From Gammaproteobacteria bacterium (GTDB lineage Bacteria; Pseudomonadota; Gammaproteobacteria; Pseudomonadales; Alcanivoracaceae): 64,000 nt of DNA. The notes below the pieces were generated by a model. It saw nothing but the letters and a program-made list of their open reading frames with translations, did not search any database and was not told the DNA's origin. The DNA lies in the NCBI GenBank assembly GCA_018067045.1, contig JAGPVL010000035.1:186001-250000 (forward strand). The letters run 5' to 3'. The position numbers and the translations under genes were made by a program. Position 1 is the first letter of the stretch, and each line of letters opens with the position of its first letter. Positions 48,940 to 58,859 of the stretch are shown here, piece after piece.

Positions 48940-50402
48940 GCTTGCACGACAAATCATTAACGCAGCTGCGCGACGGCATACAGCAGGGTGACTTTTCATC
49001 ACGCGAGGTGACGGAGCATTTTTTAGCGCGCATCAAAAAACACGATGCACAGCTCAATAGCTTTATTAGCGTTACCGAAGAGCGCGCTCTGCAGCAGGCT
49101 GACGCCGCAGATCAAGCCCGCCAGAAAAACCAAGGCGGCGTACTCAACGGCGTACCCATTGCGCACAAAGATATTTTTTGCACACGTGGCATTCGTACAT
49201 CTTGCGCGTCGCGCATGTTGGATAATTTTATTTCTCCGTACGACGCAACTGTTGTCGACAAACTCGGCAACGCGGGAATCGTCACGCTTGGAAAAACCAA
49301 CATGGATGAGTTCGCCATGGGTTCCTCCAACGAAACCAGCTTTTACGGGCCCGTTAAAAATCCGTGGGATTTAGAGCGCGTTCCCGGTGGCTCGTCCGGT
49401 GGCTCTGCAGCGGCCGTGGCAGCACGACTTGCCCCCGCAGCAACCGGCACCGACACAGGCGGATCAATTCGCCAACCGGCTGCTTTATGCGGCATTACCG
49501 GCCTAAAACCAACCTATGGAACCGTCTCTCGGTGGGGCATGATCGCGTTCGCTTCAAGCCTAGATCAGGCTGGCCCGATGGCACGCAGTGCGGAAGACTG
49601 TGCTTTACTGCTACAGAACATGGTTGGGCATGATGAAAAAGATTCCACCTGTTTAAATCGTGCGGTAGATAATTATTTATCCGACCTCGACAACGACATT
49701 AACGGCTTGACCATTGGCCTACCGGAAGAGTTTTTTCCTGCGGATTTAAACGGCAACATTGCAGACGTTACACGTAAAGCCATTGCCGAGCTGGAAAAAC
49801 AAGGCGCGAAAGTCGTCAGCATTTCATTGCCGAGCGTTAAGCTTTCTGTACCAACCTACTACGTCATTGCGCCCGCCGAAGCGTCATCGAATTTGTCACG
49901 TTTCGACGGTGTTCGTTACGGCTACCGCTGTGAAGATCCGTCAGACCTGATGGATTTGTATAAGCGTTCTCGCAGCGAAGGTTTTGGTGATGAAGTAAAA
50001 CGTAGAATCTTGGTGGGCACGTACGCGCTGTCACACGGCTATTACGATGCCTATTATCTTAAAGCGCAAAAAGTACGTCGCCTTATTCGCGACGATTTTG
50101 CACGCGCTTTTGAAAAAGTTGATGTCATCGCAGGGCCAACTTCGCCTGAATTGGCGTTCGGCCTTGGCGCGAAAAAAGACGACCCTATTACAATGTATAT
50201 GGCGGACGTCTTTACCATTGCCGTTAACCTCGCCGGATTACCTGCGCTATCTATGCCCGGCGGCTTCATCGACGGGCTACCCGTTGGCGTGCAACTCATT
50301 GGTAACTATTTCCGCGAAGGACAGATTCTCAACGCCGCCCATCGCTTCCAGCTCGCTACAGACTGGCACACCCAGGCGCCAACATTTGCCGGAGACATCT
50401 AA
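48936..50402 (+). CDS. gatA: Asp-tRNA(Asn)/Glu-tRNA(Gln) amidotransferase subunit A
   Basis: 488 aa amidase-signature enzyme. Ser-cisSer-Lys triad: K78 (GVPIAHKD), cis-Ser153 ([11 protein letters not shown]) and S177 ([12 protein letters not shown]). It releases ammonia from glutamine and channels it to GatB. Its stop shares a base with gatB (TAATG). Confidence 0.98.
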   Translation: MSLHDKSLTQLRDGIQQGDFSSREVTEHFLARIKKHDAQLNSFISVTEERALQQADAADQARQKNQGGVLNGVPIAHKDIFCTRGIRTSCASRMLDNFISPYDATVVDKLGNAGIVTLGKTNMDEFAMGSSNETSFYGPVKNPWDLERVPGGSSGGSAAAVAARLAPAATGTDTGGSIRQPAALCGITGLKPTYGTVSRWGMIAFASSLDQAGPMARSAEDCALLLQNMVGHDEKDSTCLNRAVDNYLSDLDNDINGLTIGLPEEFFPADLNGNIADVTRKAIAELEKQGAKVVSISLPSVKLSVPTYYVIAPAEASSNLSRFDGVRYGYRCEDPSDLMDLYKRSRSEGFGDEVKRRILVGTYALSHGYYDAYYLKAQKVRRLIRDDFARAFEKVDVIAGPTSPELAFGLGAKKDDPITMYMADVFTIAVNLAGLPALSMPGGFIDGLPVGVQLIGNYFREGQILNAAHRFQLATDWHTQAPTFAGDI

Positions 50403-51847
50403 TGCAGTGGGAAACGGTGATCGGGCTGGAAGTGCATGTCCAGCTCAATACGCAAACGAAAATCTTCTCCGGCAGCAGCACTCAAGTTGGCGCTGAAGCC
50501 AACAGCCAAGCTAGCCTGATCGACCTTGGCATGCCCGGCACTCTGCCGGTACTGAACCGCGAAGCAGTCAATAAAGCCATACTCTTTGGCCTGGCGATCA
50601 ATGCAGACATCAATCGCCATAGCGCGTTTGAGCGGAAAAACTACTTCTACCCAGATCTGCCAAAGGGCTACCAGACCACACAGCTTGAGCACCCTATCGT
50701 CGGCGCGGGTATCGTTGAAATTGAATTAGCAGATGGCCGCAAGAAAAACGTCCGCATCCACCATGCTCACCTCGAAGAAGATGCCGGAAAATCCCTTCAC
50801 GAAGATTTTCATGGTATGTCCGGTATCGATCTCAATCGAGCCGGCACGCCGTTAATCGAAATCGTCTCCGAGCCTGACTTGAGCACATCAGAAGAAGCGG
50901 TAGCCTTCGCGCGGAAACTGCATTCGATTGTCACGTCTATTGGCATTTGTGACGGCGAAATGTCGCAGGGCTCCTTGCGTTTTGATGTGAACGTTTCCGT
51001 TCGCTTAAAAGGCGAAGAGAAACTCGGCACCCGTACCGAAACGAAAAACCTGAATTCATTCAAGTTTATGGAGAGAGCGATTGCGCTAGAGGTTGAGCGC
51101 CAAATAGACGTGCTCGAAGATGGTGGCACGATCACTCAGGAAACCCGTTTATTTGATGCGGACACCAACACCGCGCGCGCCATGCGCAGCAAAGAAGACG
51201 CAAACGACTACCGTTACTTCCCGTGCCCGGATCTGCTGCCCGTTAACGTCAGCGAGGCGGAAATTGAAGCCTTAAGGGACGCACTACCTGAGCTGCCAGA
51301 CACTCGCAAAGCACGCTTTATTGAGCAGTATTCGCTGTCTTCTTATGATGCCGACATGCTTGCCGGCGACCTCAATATGGCCAATTACTTTGAAGCCGTG
51401 GTCACGCAAGCAAACGATGCAAAGCTCGCGGCCAACTGGGTAACGGGCGAACTCGCTGCTCGTCTAAACGCCAGTGATCTAAACATACAAAATAGTCCAG
51501 TCAGTGCAACAGACCTTGGCCAGATCATTGTTCGCCTGAAGGATGACACCATTAGCTCAAAAATTGCCAAGCAAGTTCTCGAAGCGTGCTGGAATGGCGA
51601 AGGCAGCCCTGATCAGGTCATTGAAGCCAAAGGCTTAAAGCAGATGTCAGACAGTGGCGAGCTAGAGAAAATTGTCGATCAGCTGATCGCCGACAACGCC
51701 ACGCAAGCACAGGCTTACCGTGATGCGGACGAGAACAAACGTAAAAAAATGTTTGGTTTCTTCGTCGGCCAAGCAATGAAAGCAACACAGGGCAAGGCCA
51801 ATCCTCAGCAAATTAACGCCCTGCTAGAGAAAAAACTTACGCAGTAA
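50402..51847 (+). CDS. gatB: Asp-tRNA(Asn)/Glu-tRNA(Gln) amidotransferase subunit B
   Basis: 481 aa kinase/transamidase subunit. Start [41 protein letters not shown] and [17 protein letters not shown] are diagnostic. A C-terminal YqeY-like tail binds tRNA. Its presence implies indirect Asn- and/or Gln-tRNA formation. Followed by a strong terminator. Confidence 0.98.
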   Translation: MQWETVIGLEVHVQLNTQTKIFSGSSTQVGAEANSQASLIDLGMPGTLPVLNREAVNKAILFGLAINADINRHSAFERKNYFYPDLPKGYQTTQLEHPIVGAGIVEIELADGRKKNVRIHHAHLEEDAGKSLHEDFHGMSGIDLNRAGTPLIEIVSEPDLSTSEEAVAFARKLHSIVTSIGICDGEMSQGSLRFDVNVSVRLKGEEKLGTRTETKNLNSFKFMERAIALEVERQIDVLEDGGTITQETRLFDADTNTARAMRSKEDANDYRYFPCPDLLPVNVSEAEIEALRDALPELPDTRKARFIEQYSLSSYDADMLAGDLNMANYFEAVVTQANDAKLAANWVTGELAARLNASDLNIQNSPVSATDLGQIIVRLKDDTISSKIAKQVLEACWNGEGSPDQVIEAKGLKQMSDSGELEKIVDQLIADNATQAQAYRDADENKRKKMFGFFVGQAMKATQGKANPQQINALLEKKLTQ

Positions 51848-51852
51848 CTGAC

Positions 51853-51891
51853 CTAATAAAAATCCCGGCCAATGGCCGGGATTTTTATTAG
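51853..51891. terminator. Bidirectional terminator between gatB and rsuA
   Basis: Perfect 18-bp inverted repeat (51853-51870 and 51874-51891), loop AAT, core TCCCGGCC/GGCCGGGA flanked by A5/T5. Same design as the repeat at 7633-7671. Confidence 0.94.
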
Positions 51892-51964
51892 TTTCAATGC
51901 TTTCGGTCGTCCAAAACGGTCGCACACGTATTGGGGGACGCCTCACATCATGAAAAAATTCCCT

Positions 51965-52672
51965 TCAAGACGCTATGTTCCCACCAATAAGTGCCACTTC
52001 ACTTTCGCTCAATAAGCGGTATTCACCCGGCGCCAATGAAGCGTCCAATTGTACCGCTCCTACGCTGACACGATGCAACGCTAATACTCTATTCTCTACT
52101 GCCGCCATCATGCGTTTAACTTGATGATATTTTCCCTGAGTGATCGTCAAATGAATCACATCTTTCGCAATGATCTCAACAACTGCTGGCCGTGTTTTCT
52201 CCGGCTCACCCCGTAACAACACGCCTTCCTCTAGCGTTTTCCTCGCCTCATCCGTTAACGCATGCTCAAGCGTTACCCGATAACATTTTGGGCAGTCACT
52301 GTTCGGCGACGTAATTTGGTGGGACCATTGACCATCGGTTGTCAGTAAAATCAATCCCGTCGTATCGAGGTCCAAACGCCCAGCGATATGTAAACGATGC
52401 TGCTCTTCGGCCGCGAGCAACTTCATAACCGTCGGATGATCAGGGTCATCTGTCGAGCAAACCACTCCTGGCGGCTTATTCAGCATGATGTAACGATCAT
52501 TGCTAAACTGCACGAGTCGACCATCGAGCCACACTTTGTCATGGTCTGCGACCTGAGTATTCGCCTTAACGGCAGCAAAGCCCTCTACCGATACATGGCC
52601 TTTACCAATGAGTATTTTTACCTGCTTACGTGATAGCCCTGCACTATGGGAAATAAAATAATCTAATCTCAC
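51965..52672 (-). CDS. rsuA: 16S rRNA pseudouridine(516) synthase RsuA
   Basis: 235 aa. N-terminal S4 RNA-binding domain (about 1-50) and pseudouridine synthase core with YIMLNKPPGVVCS and the catalytic Asp (D101) in GRLDLDTTG, then the QGKYHQVKRMM motif. RsuA rather than RluB/E/F is favoured by length and S4 domain, but paralogues are close. Confidence 0.85.
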   Translation of the reverse strand: MRLDYFISHSAGLSRKQVKILIGKGHVSVEGFAAVKANTQVADHDKVWLDGRLVQFSNDRYIMLNKPPGVVCSTDDPDHPTVMKLLAAEEQHRLHIAGRLDLDTTGLILLTTDGQWSHQITSPNSDCPKCYRVTLEHALTDEARKTLEEGVLLRGEPEKTRPAVVEIIAKDVIHLTITQGKYHQVKRMMAAVENRVLALHRVSVGAVQLDASLAPGEYRLLSESEVALIGGNIAS

Positions 52673-53028
52673 TGCTATCGAGCCTCACCGATTGAACAAA
52701 AAACGCAATATAACACCTCGGCAAGAACACCGTGCAAATACCGCACAGCAACGACAGCAAAGAAACCTGTATCCACACGCTCGCCAGCATTCACATCACC
52801 TTGCTACGTGAAGCACCATCTATAAATGACACATCTGTTACCACCGTGAGGAAATAACATCGCCAGAATGCGTAGTCGGTCAGGCGACAACCCTGACGCC
52901 TGTCACAGCAGACAGCAATTCATCGTCAAGATCTGGGCGGCCTGTTTTAATTACTGCATACTGCCGAGACGACTTACAACGTGACTGACCGTTTTGTAAG
53001 CAACGAAATAATAGCAGGAGATTAGCGG
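52673..53028. other. Intergenic region upstream of the cyclic-nucleotide-fold gene
   Basis: About 355 nt between divergent genes. No convincing coding frame, structured RNA or consensus promoter pair was seen. An AGGAG SD at 53016-53020 serves the downstream gene. Confidence 0.45.
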
Positions 53029-53832
53029 GTGATTTCACTGGCAGAACCCACTGACGGCATGTCGGCACTGACACGCCAATACAAGCGCCTAGTCAGCGAA
53101 TTGATGAGCAAACTTTCTATATCTGGCGAGTCTCTACAGCTCGACCCAACTAAAGACGCCTTCCAAGCGGGCATGGTGCCGGGAAAAACCTATTTGGTGA
53201 AAGGCGGCATGATCAATATGCACTGCCAACGCCGTAAACTGCTCACGTGGGACGAAGGCGATCTCATTCTTCCTGATGCGGCGCCAGATGCAGAGGATAC
53301 AATGAAGTATGCCTCTGAAAGCGCCGTTCTATTAACCGGCTACAATACCTTGGAGCTCGTCCGCGCCGCACTATCCAGCGACGAGACCGCACGTCTATGG
53401 ACGCGCATCTTAATGACACAGCTCGGTATCGTTACGCGCCTACTGGCGGCAGAAGTCGAAGAAGAAACCCAAACAACACCAGGCTTTGCCTACTTTATGC
53501 CGGGTGACGTCATTATTCGTCAAGGCGATCCAGCAGACTACGTTTTTAGCTTGTTTGAAGGCAGCGCTGATGTCGTAGTCGATGATGTGGCAGTCGGCGA
53601 AGTCAATGAAGGCGAAGTACTCGGTGCGCTCGCAGTACTCACCCACGCACCGCGATCCGCTACGGTCAGAGCAAAATCACGCTGCTCCGTAGTCAAAGTC
53701 CCTAAAGAGCAATTTAAAGATTTAATACGCACCAACCCAACCATGATTCATGGCTTGCTGACAGATATGGCTGGGCAAATCAAAAAGTTAAACACCCAAG
53801 TTGTGCAATTATCTGCGGGGGCGAAAACTTAA
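53029..53832 (+). CDS. Cyclic nucleotide-binding-fold protein, uncharacterised
   Basis: 267 aa, GTG start with AGGAG eight bases upstream. The C-terminal half (about 153-240) is a cNMP-binding fold: FMPGDVIIRQGDPADYVFSLFEG, VGEVNEGEVLGALAVL, then PRSATVRA. The phosphate-binding cassette keeps the Arg (R209) but has Ala200 where a ribose-contacting Glu is expected, so canonical cAMP binding is doubtful. The N-terminal half (about 50-115) has a similar rhythm (GKTYLVKGGMINM, LTWDEGDLIL) and may be a second, degenerate copy. No HTH or output domain follows. Convergent with a tail-anchored protein/PP2C pair. Confidence 0.8.
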   Translation: MISLAEPTDGMSALTRQYKRLVSELMSKLSISGESLQLDPTKDAFQAGMVPGKTYLVKGGMINMHCQRRKLLTWDEGDLILPDAAPDAEDTMKYASESAVLLTGYNTLELVRAALSSDETARLWTRILMTQLGIVTRLLAAEVEEETQTTPGFAYFMPGDVIIRQGDPADYVFSLFEGSADVVVDDVAVGEVNEGEVLGALAVLTHAPRSATVRAKSRCSVVKVPKEQFKDLIRTNPTMIHGLLTDMAGQIKKLNTQVVQLSAGAKT

Positions 53833-53837
53833 TTTCG

Positions 53838-53896
53838 AAAAGTATCGGACATAAAAAAGGCGCTTCTTTAGCGCCTTTTTTATGTCCGATACTTTT
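53838..53896. terminator. Long bidirectional terminator / 27-bp perfect inverted repeat
   Basis: Arms 53838-53864 and 53870-53896 are perfect inverted copies with a 5-nt loop TCTTT; GC core GGCGCT/AGCGCC with A6/T6 plus an extra GTATCGGACAT/ATGTCCGATAC extension. It lies between convergent genes. Confidence 0.92.
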
Positions 53897-53923
53897 TACT
53901 CGGCGCGTCTTTTCGCCCGTCCG

Positions 53924-54274
53924 CTAACGAAAGATATACCAAAACAATCCGCCTACGCCGGCAATGGCAACCAAGAGCGTTATCGCCGTCACAAACCAAT
54001 ACAGCGCATTACTTTTCTCAGGCACGCCATCTCGGAGCCCTGCTTCAGCCCTCTCAACGACAGGCGTCTCGCTGACATTCACAGCAGCCATACCACCCGG
54101 CAGGGTACATTCCGCACTGCCCTCATCCTCTACTTCTGGCACCGCTTCTCCAGAAACCTTGCATATCAACGCACGACGACGCTGACGGTATTCGCCTGCC
54201 GCCAACGTACCCGCTGCATACGAATCGATTAGGGGAGACAGCTCAGCATTAACCTCTTCGATTTTCACGTTCAT
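53924..54274 (-). CDS. Small C-terminally membrane-anchored protein, unknown
   Basis: 116 aa. Cytosolic N-terminal part with LIDSYAAGTLAAGEYRQRRR, similar in style to short SHOCT-like segments, then a low-complexity acidic linker (about 42-88) and one C-terminal TM helix (about 91-113, ending IFR), i.e. tail-anchored. No signal peptide. Its start overlaps the PP2C gene stop by 4 nt (ATGA), so the two are almost certainly co-translated. I do not recognise a named family. Confidence 0.7.
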   Translation of the reverse strand: MNVKIEEVNAELSPLIDSYAAGTLAAGEYRQRRRALICKVSGEAVPEVEDEGSAECTLPGGMAAVNVSETPVVERAEAGLRDGVPEKSNALYWFVTAITLLVAIAGVGGLFWYIFR

Positions 54275-54990
54275 ACATCGGCCTCAACAACAATCACCGA
54301 CACATTATCGCGTGCACCTTTTTCCAATGCCCCCTGCAGCAGCTGCCTTGCGACCTCTTCAACAGCGCCCACGGAAAAGCGCACCGCAATTTCATCAGGA
54401 TTCAGCTCGTTATATAAACCGTCGCTACAGAGTAAAAAGCGGTCGCCCGGCTGCACATCCAACATGACGACATCTACAGCAAGGTGCACCGCGCCGCCAA
54501 CTGCCTTGGTAATAACATTGGCGTTAGGGTGCGCATCGGCGTCCTCTGCTGCAAGCAAGCCAGCATCGACGAGTCTCTGTACTTGGCTGTGATCACGGGA
54601 AAGCTGTTCCAAGGTATTGTTACGGAAACGGTACAGGCGCGAATCGCCGGCCCACATGCAAGCGCCGTAGCCATCGGCAATCAACAACGCCACCACCGTG
54701 GAGCCCATGGTGCGACCGGCGTATTGTTTTTCCGAATGATCACGAAGCGCCTGATTAGTCTTCTGCAGCGTCAGCTCAACCGCATCAACAAATAGACTAA
54801 AATTTTCCGGACGCTTTATGCTCGCCAACGCATCGACAATCATGCCGCTCGCCACATCGCCCGCTTCATGCCCGCCCATACCATCAGCCACAGCCCAAAG
54901 GCCGAGCTCAGGAGCCGACATAACGGAATCTTCATTGTGTTTGCGACGCGCGCCGGTATCAGTCAGGGCGCAATATTGCCAAGCAGACAC
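54271..54990 (-). CDS. PP2C-family serine/threonine phosphatase (Stp1-like)
   Basis: 239 aa single-domain PPM phosphatase, GTG start with a GGGGG-type SD. Metal-ligand motifs: HNED (18-21), ADGMGGH (35-41), AGDSRLYR, CSDGLYNEL and GARDNVSVIVV. The partner Ser/Thr kinase is not encoded nearby. Such stand-alone phosphatases occur with T6SS, sporulation-like or general Hanks-kinase signalling; none of those contexts is visible. Coupled to the tail-anchored protein, which may hold it at the membrane (inference). Confidence 0.88.
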   Translation of the reverse strand: MSAWQYCALTDTGARRKHNEDSVMSAPELGLWAVADGMGGHEAGDVASGMIVDALASIKRPENFSLFVDAVELTLQKTNQALRDHSEKQYAGRTMGSTVVALLIADGYGACMWAGDSRLYRFRNNTLEQLSRDHSQVQRLVDAGLLAAEDADAHPNANVITKAVGGAVHLAVDVVMLDVQPGDRFLLCSDGLYNELNPDEIAVRFSVGAVEEVARQLLQGALEKGARDNVSVIVVEADV

Positions 54991-55127
54991 GCAAATCCCC
55001 CCGGAGTTATTGATTTTATTGGCCCAACGCTACCGCCAGACCGTCTTTTACACAGTAGCGCTTTCAACTTAACGATAACAGTGACAGGAGAATGGGAACA
55101 GGTAAAGCTCCACATTCTCTCTTTGTT

Positions 55128-56189
55128 CTATCGGCTTCGCTGCAACAAAATCATACCAATAACAAAACTCAGCGCTGCGGGCACCGCCGCCGCCAACAGT
55201 GGCGAAACCTCAAAGACTAGGCTTAACTGCCCAAAAAACTGTTGGCCGTAATGAAACAGTAACCCCGCCGCAATACCAGCCGTCATCCGCAGCCCCATAG
55301 TCACCTGGCGCAGCGGGCCGAATACAAACGACGTCGCGATCAACACCATGCCGAGGGTAGCAAAGGGCTGCAATATCTTTTGCCAAAAAGCGAGCAAGTA
55401 CTCTCCCGCCTCGAGTTCCTGCTCGGCCAAATAGTCGGCATACTCTTTCAGCTTTGATAAGGCTAAATGCTCTGGCTTCAGAATCACCATCGACAACAGC
55501 TGCGGCGTCAAGCTGGTTTGCCAGACTCCTGTGTCCTTTTTATAGGCTGACACTTCGCCGTCACTGAGTGCGCTGGCGCTAATGCCCTCCATAAACCAAT
55601 GGTCGCCCTGAAAAATAGCGCGCTCAATAAACAAACTTTCCTGCAAACGATCCAGCTCGTCATAGCGGTAACGCGTCACGCCGTAAAGCACACCATTGGG
55701 CTGCACGGCGTTGATATGAATAAACTCGTCGCCCTCTCGATGCCAATAACCGTATTTAGACTTCAGCGCTTCCCCGCCACTCTCCGCCAACGCGCGATTA
55801 CTTTGCGCAACCTGCTCGGTATACGGGGCAAGATACTCGCCCACCAGCGCTGTTAAGCACAGCAGTAATAATGCCGGGCGCATCACCATCCAACATATTC
55901 GCAACGTCGACACACCCGCCGCACGAATAACCGTCAATTCACCGCTGTTTGCCAACAGCCCCAATCCCAGCAACGTACCGAGCAGAATCGCCATCGGCAT
56001 AAAATCGACAATCGTTCTAGGGCTGATCGTCACGACAAACAGCAACGCTTGAAGCGCCTGGTAATCGTCACGCAACCATTCCAGCTCGTAAATAAAGGCG
56101 AACAAGCCGTTCAGTACCACCAGCACCAACAGCAACGCCAAGCTCGGCACCATGACGGCGCGCCATAAGTATCGATTTAAATGCCTCAT
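55128..56189 (-). CDS. lptG: LPS export ABC transporter permease LptG
   Basis: 353 aa. Six membrane helices split three plus three around a periplasmic beta-jellyroll domain (about 130-265). Typical opening NRYLWRAVMVPSLALLLVLV and the NSGELTVIRAAGVS coupling loop. With LptF and two LptB it extracts LPS from the inner membrane. Overlaps lptF by 4 nt. Confidence 0.95.
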   Translation of the reverse strand: MRHLNRYLWRAVMVPSLALLLVLVVLNGLFAFIYELEWLRDDYQALQALLFVVTISPRTIVDFMPMAILLGTLLGLGLLANSGELTVIRAAGVSTLRICWMVMRPALLLLCLTALVGEYLAPYTEQVAQSNRALAESGGEALKSKYGYWHREGDEFIHINAVQPNGVLYGVTRYRYDELDRLQESLFIERAIFQGDHWFMEGISASALSDGEVSAYKKDTGVWQTSLTPQLLSMVILKPEHLALSKLKEYADYLAEQELEAGEYLLAFWQKILQPFATLGMVLIATSFVFGPLRQVTMGLRMTAGIAAGLLFHYGQQFFGQLSLVFEVSPLLAAAVPAALSFVIGMILLQRSR

Positions 56190-57307
56190 GCTGTGCGCCC
56201 TCTAGAGCGATCATTCCAGCGCGCAATAATGCTCGGCCATAAATAAAGGCCAATAACCATTACGATAGCGGTCAGGTGCACCCAAAGCATATTGATATAC
56301 CAGGCGCGCTCGGCAACAGGAATATCGGCAATACGGCTGCGAATCACCAACAGCAGCCCCATATAAGTCATATACACCAGCACCGCTGGAATAAGCTTAC
56401 CAAACCGACCCTGACGCGGATTTACCTGCCCCAAGGGAATAGCGGCCAAACACATCACCGGCACCAGCAACACCAACGAAATACGCCACTGCAATTCCGC
56501 TAACGAGTCGCCTTGATCGCTCCGTAACAACTCAAGCGTCGTACGGCCACGCACTTTCGGTGGACGGCTAGCTGCTTTTTCTTCACCGACGTCCAACAGC
56601 GCACGATCGAATGAGACCTCGCTAAAATCACCTTCTCCCGGCACACCTTGATATTGCACGCCGTTTTCTAATTGCAAATAATTGATCCCGTCCTGCTGCA
56701 CCAATTTGCCAGTCTGCGCACGCACCGTCATAGACTGGCGCGGCGCGTTATCGATGCCATAACGGATTTCAGAAATAAATAGGTTGTGTAGCAGACCGTT
56801 TGCTCGATCAACTCGCTCGGCATAAGTGCTGCGCTGCAAGGTGTCATAACCTTTGGTAAAAAAGCGCCCTGGAGTCAGTAACTCAAGTACAGATCGATTT
56901 TTCTGCTCATCAAATAAGCGCGTTACTTCGGCGTCACCGCGCGGGGTAATATACAAACTAAATGAACCGACCAGCGTTGCCGCCATCACCACCGGTACGA
57001 TCAAACCGCGTGCATTGCGGCCGACGCCAACGCCGCCGGCGCGCATCACAACTAGCTCGTTATCAATACTTAATCGACCAAACACTAACAGCACCGCCAC
57101 AAACATACTGAGCGGCAAAATCATCTGTAAAAATTCAGGCAGCCGAAACAACATCACTAGGAGTAAGATGTCAGCTGAAATCTCTCCGGCGGCTGCCTCA
57201 GCGAGATACTTGATAAAGCGGCCGCTGACCAGCACCATCATCAGTACGAAGCTAACGACGACTGTTGTCACGAAGAGCTGCCGGTTAATATAGCGATTAA
57301 GTATCAA
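56186..57307 (-). CDS. lptF: LPS export ABC transporter permease LptF
   Basis: 373 aa, TTG start (57305-57307) with GGGA upstream; the reading ILNRYINRQL fits the family N terminus. Same fold as LptG: helices about 12-35, 50-120, periplasmic domain about 130-255, helices about 270-360. IDNELVVMRAGGV is the coupling-helix region and NPRQGRFGKLIPAVLVYM is typical LptF. Divergent from pepA across 55 nt. Confidence 0.95.
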   Translation of the reverse strand: MILNRYINRQLFVTTVVVSFVLMMVLVSGRFIKYLAEAAAGEISADILLLVMLFRLPEFLQMILPLSMFVAVLLVFGRLSIDNELVVMRAGGVGVGRNARGLIVPVVMAATLVGSFSLYITPRGDAEVTRLFDEQKNRSVLELLTPGRFFTKGYDTLQRSTYAERVDRANGLLHNLFISEIRYGIDNAPRQSMTVRAQTGKLVQQDGINYLQLENGVQYQGVPGEGDFSEVSFDRALLDVGEEKAASRPPKVRGRTTLELLRSDQGDSLAELQWRISLVLLVPVMCLAAIPLGQVNPRQGRFGKLIPAVLVYMTYMGLLLVIRSRIADIPVAERAWYINMLWVHLTAIVMVIGLYLWPSIIARWNDRSRGRTA

Positions 57308-57362
57308 TTTAATCCCGTCCCAATTTGGTCAGCGGGCATTGTAACGCAAGGGTTGCTAAAAA

Positions 57363-58859
57363 ATGGAATATACCGTCACCAATAAGGCTGTAACAAAATT
57401 TAAGTCTGACTGCTTGATCATTCCCGTCGGTCCATCAGCGGCTCTACCCGAGTTTCTACTTGAGACGCTGCCGGAAGCAACCATCAGCGCCATTAAAGCC
57501 TGTATCAAACTCGGCGACTTTGCCGGTAAAGCCCAGCAAACCACGATTATAGCCGCCCCAGAAGGCCTTGAGGCAAAACGACTGCTGCTGCTCGGCACCG
57601 GTACAGACCAGCCGCTGTCCATTGTCGCATTGGCCAAAATCGTGCAATCCGCGATAAGCGCAGTAAAGGCGACTGGCGCCAAAAGCCTTAGCTGGCTCCT
57701 CTCGCCAACCTTGCTGGACGGCCACAGCGTTGACGAACAATTGCGCGAAACGGTACGACTTGTTGACGCCGCTCTGTATCGCTTTGATCAGTACCGCAGC
57801 AAAAAAAGTCCGGCAACCGTAACACGCTGCACTTTTATGGTCGAAGCGGCATCCACCTCCGCCAAGCAAGCTGTTGTCGAAGGCAAAGCCATAGCAGCCG
57901 GCGTCGCCTTAGCGCGCGACCTCGGCAATGAACCGCCCAACGTTTGCTTTCCCGCTTGGCTGAGCGAGCTTGCACACAGCATGGGCAAACAGTATGACAA
58001 GCTCAAAGTCTCTATTGTTTCAGAAAAACAAGCAGAGAAGCTGGGCATGGGCGCGTTTTGCGCAGTCTCCCGCGGCAGTGAGCGCGAGGGTCAAATCATT
58101 GTCTTTGAATACAAGGGGGCTAAAGGCAAGCCAACCGCATTGGTCGGCAAAGGCATCACCTTTGATACCGGCGGCATTTCGTTAAAGCCTGGCAGCGCCA
58201 TGGACGAAATGAAATACGACATGTGCGGGGCGGCGAGCGTGTTCGGCACGGTCAAAGCCGTATGCGAAATGGACCTGCCTATTCACCTAGTCGCCTGTGT
58301 TGTCGCTGCCGAGAATATGCCAGATGGGCGTGCCTGCAGACCTGGCGATATCGTCAAAACAATGTCTGGTCAGACCGTCGAAATCCTCAACACGGATGCG
58401 GAAGGTCGGCTGGTGCTGTGTGATGCCCTGACGTACGTCCAGCAACGCTACAAGCCCGAGACGGTTGTCGACATCGCTACCTTAACCGGCGCCTGCGTCG
58501 TCGCCTTGGGCAGCCATGCTCAGGCGGTATACGCCAATGATGATGCCCTCAGCGAGGCGCTTCTCAGCGCCGGCAAGCAAACCGGCGATCGCGGCTGGGC
58601 CATGCCATTGTGGGACGATTACCAAGAGCAGCTAGACAGCCCATTTGCTGATATGGCAAACATTGGTGGCCCCAAAGGCGGTTCAATTACTGCCGCCTGC
58701 TTCCTGTCACGTTTTACCAAAGAGTCCCGCTGGGCGCATCTCGATATCGCCGGCACCGCATGGGTCGGTGGCGGCAAGGGTAAAGGTGCGACAGGCCGCC
58801 CCGTTCCCATGTTGACCCGCTACTTGATGAACACCGCTAAGACTAAAACGGTTAAATAG
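57363..58859 (+). CDS. pepA: Leucyl aminopeptidase PepA
   Basis: 498 aa M17 di-zinc aminopeptidase, hexameric in E. coli, where it also binds DNA at Xer sites and the carAB promoter. The C-terminal catalytic domain carries GKGITFDTGGISLKP (Lys/Asp ligands) and NTDAEGRLVL, the family signature. Divergent from lptFG, first gene of pepA-holC-(unknown)-valS, the common order. Its stop shares a base with holC (TAGTG). Confidence 0.97.
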   Translation: MEYTVTNKAVTKFKSDCLIIPVGPSAALPEFLLETLPEATISAIKACIKLGDFAGKAQQTTIIAAPEGLEAKRLLLLGTGTDQPLSIVALAKIVQSAISAVKATGAKSLSWLLSPTLLDGHSVDEQLRETVRLVDAALYRFDQYRSKKSPATVTRCTFMVEAASTSAKQAVVEGKAIAAGVALARDLGNEPPNVCFPAWLSELAHSMGKQYDKLKVSIVSEKQAEKLGMGAFCAVSRGSEREGQIIVFEYKGAKGKPTALVGKGITFDTGGISLKPGSAMDEMKYDMCGAASVFGTVKAVCEMDLPIHLVACVVAAENMPDGRACRPGDIVKTMSGQTVEILNTDAEGRLVLCDALTYVQQRYKPETVVDIATLTGACVVALGSHAQAVYANDDALSEALLSAGKQTGDRGWAMPLWDDYQEQLDSPFADMANIGGPKGGSITAACFLSRFTKESRWAHLDIAGTAWVGGGKGKGATGRPVPMLTRYLMNTAKTKTVK

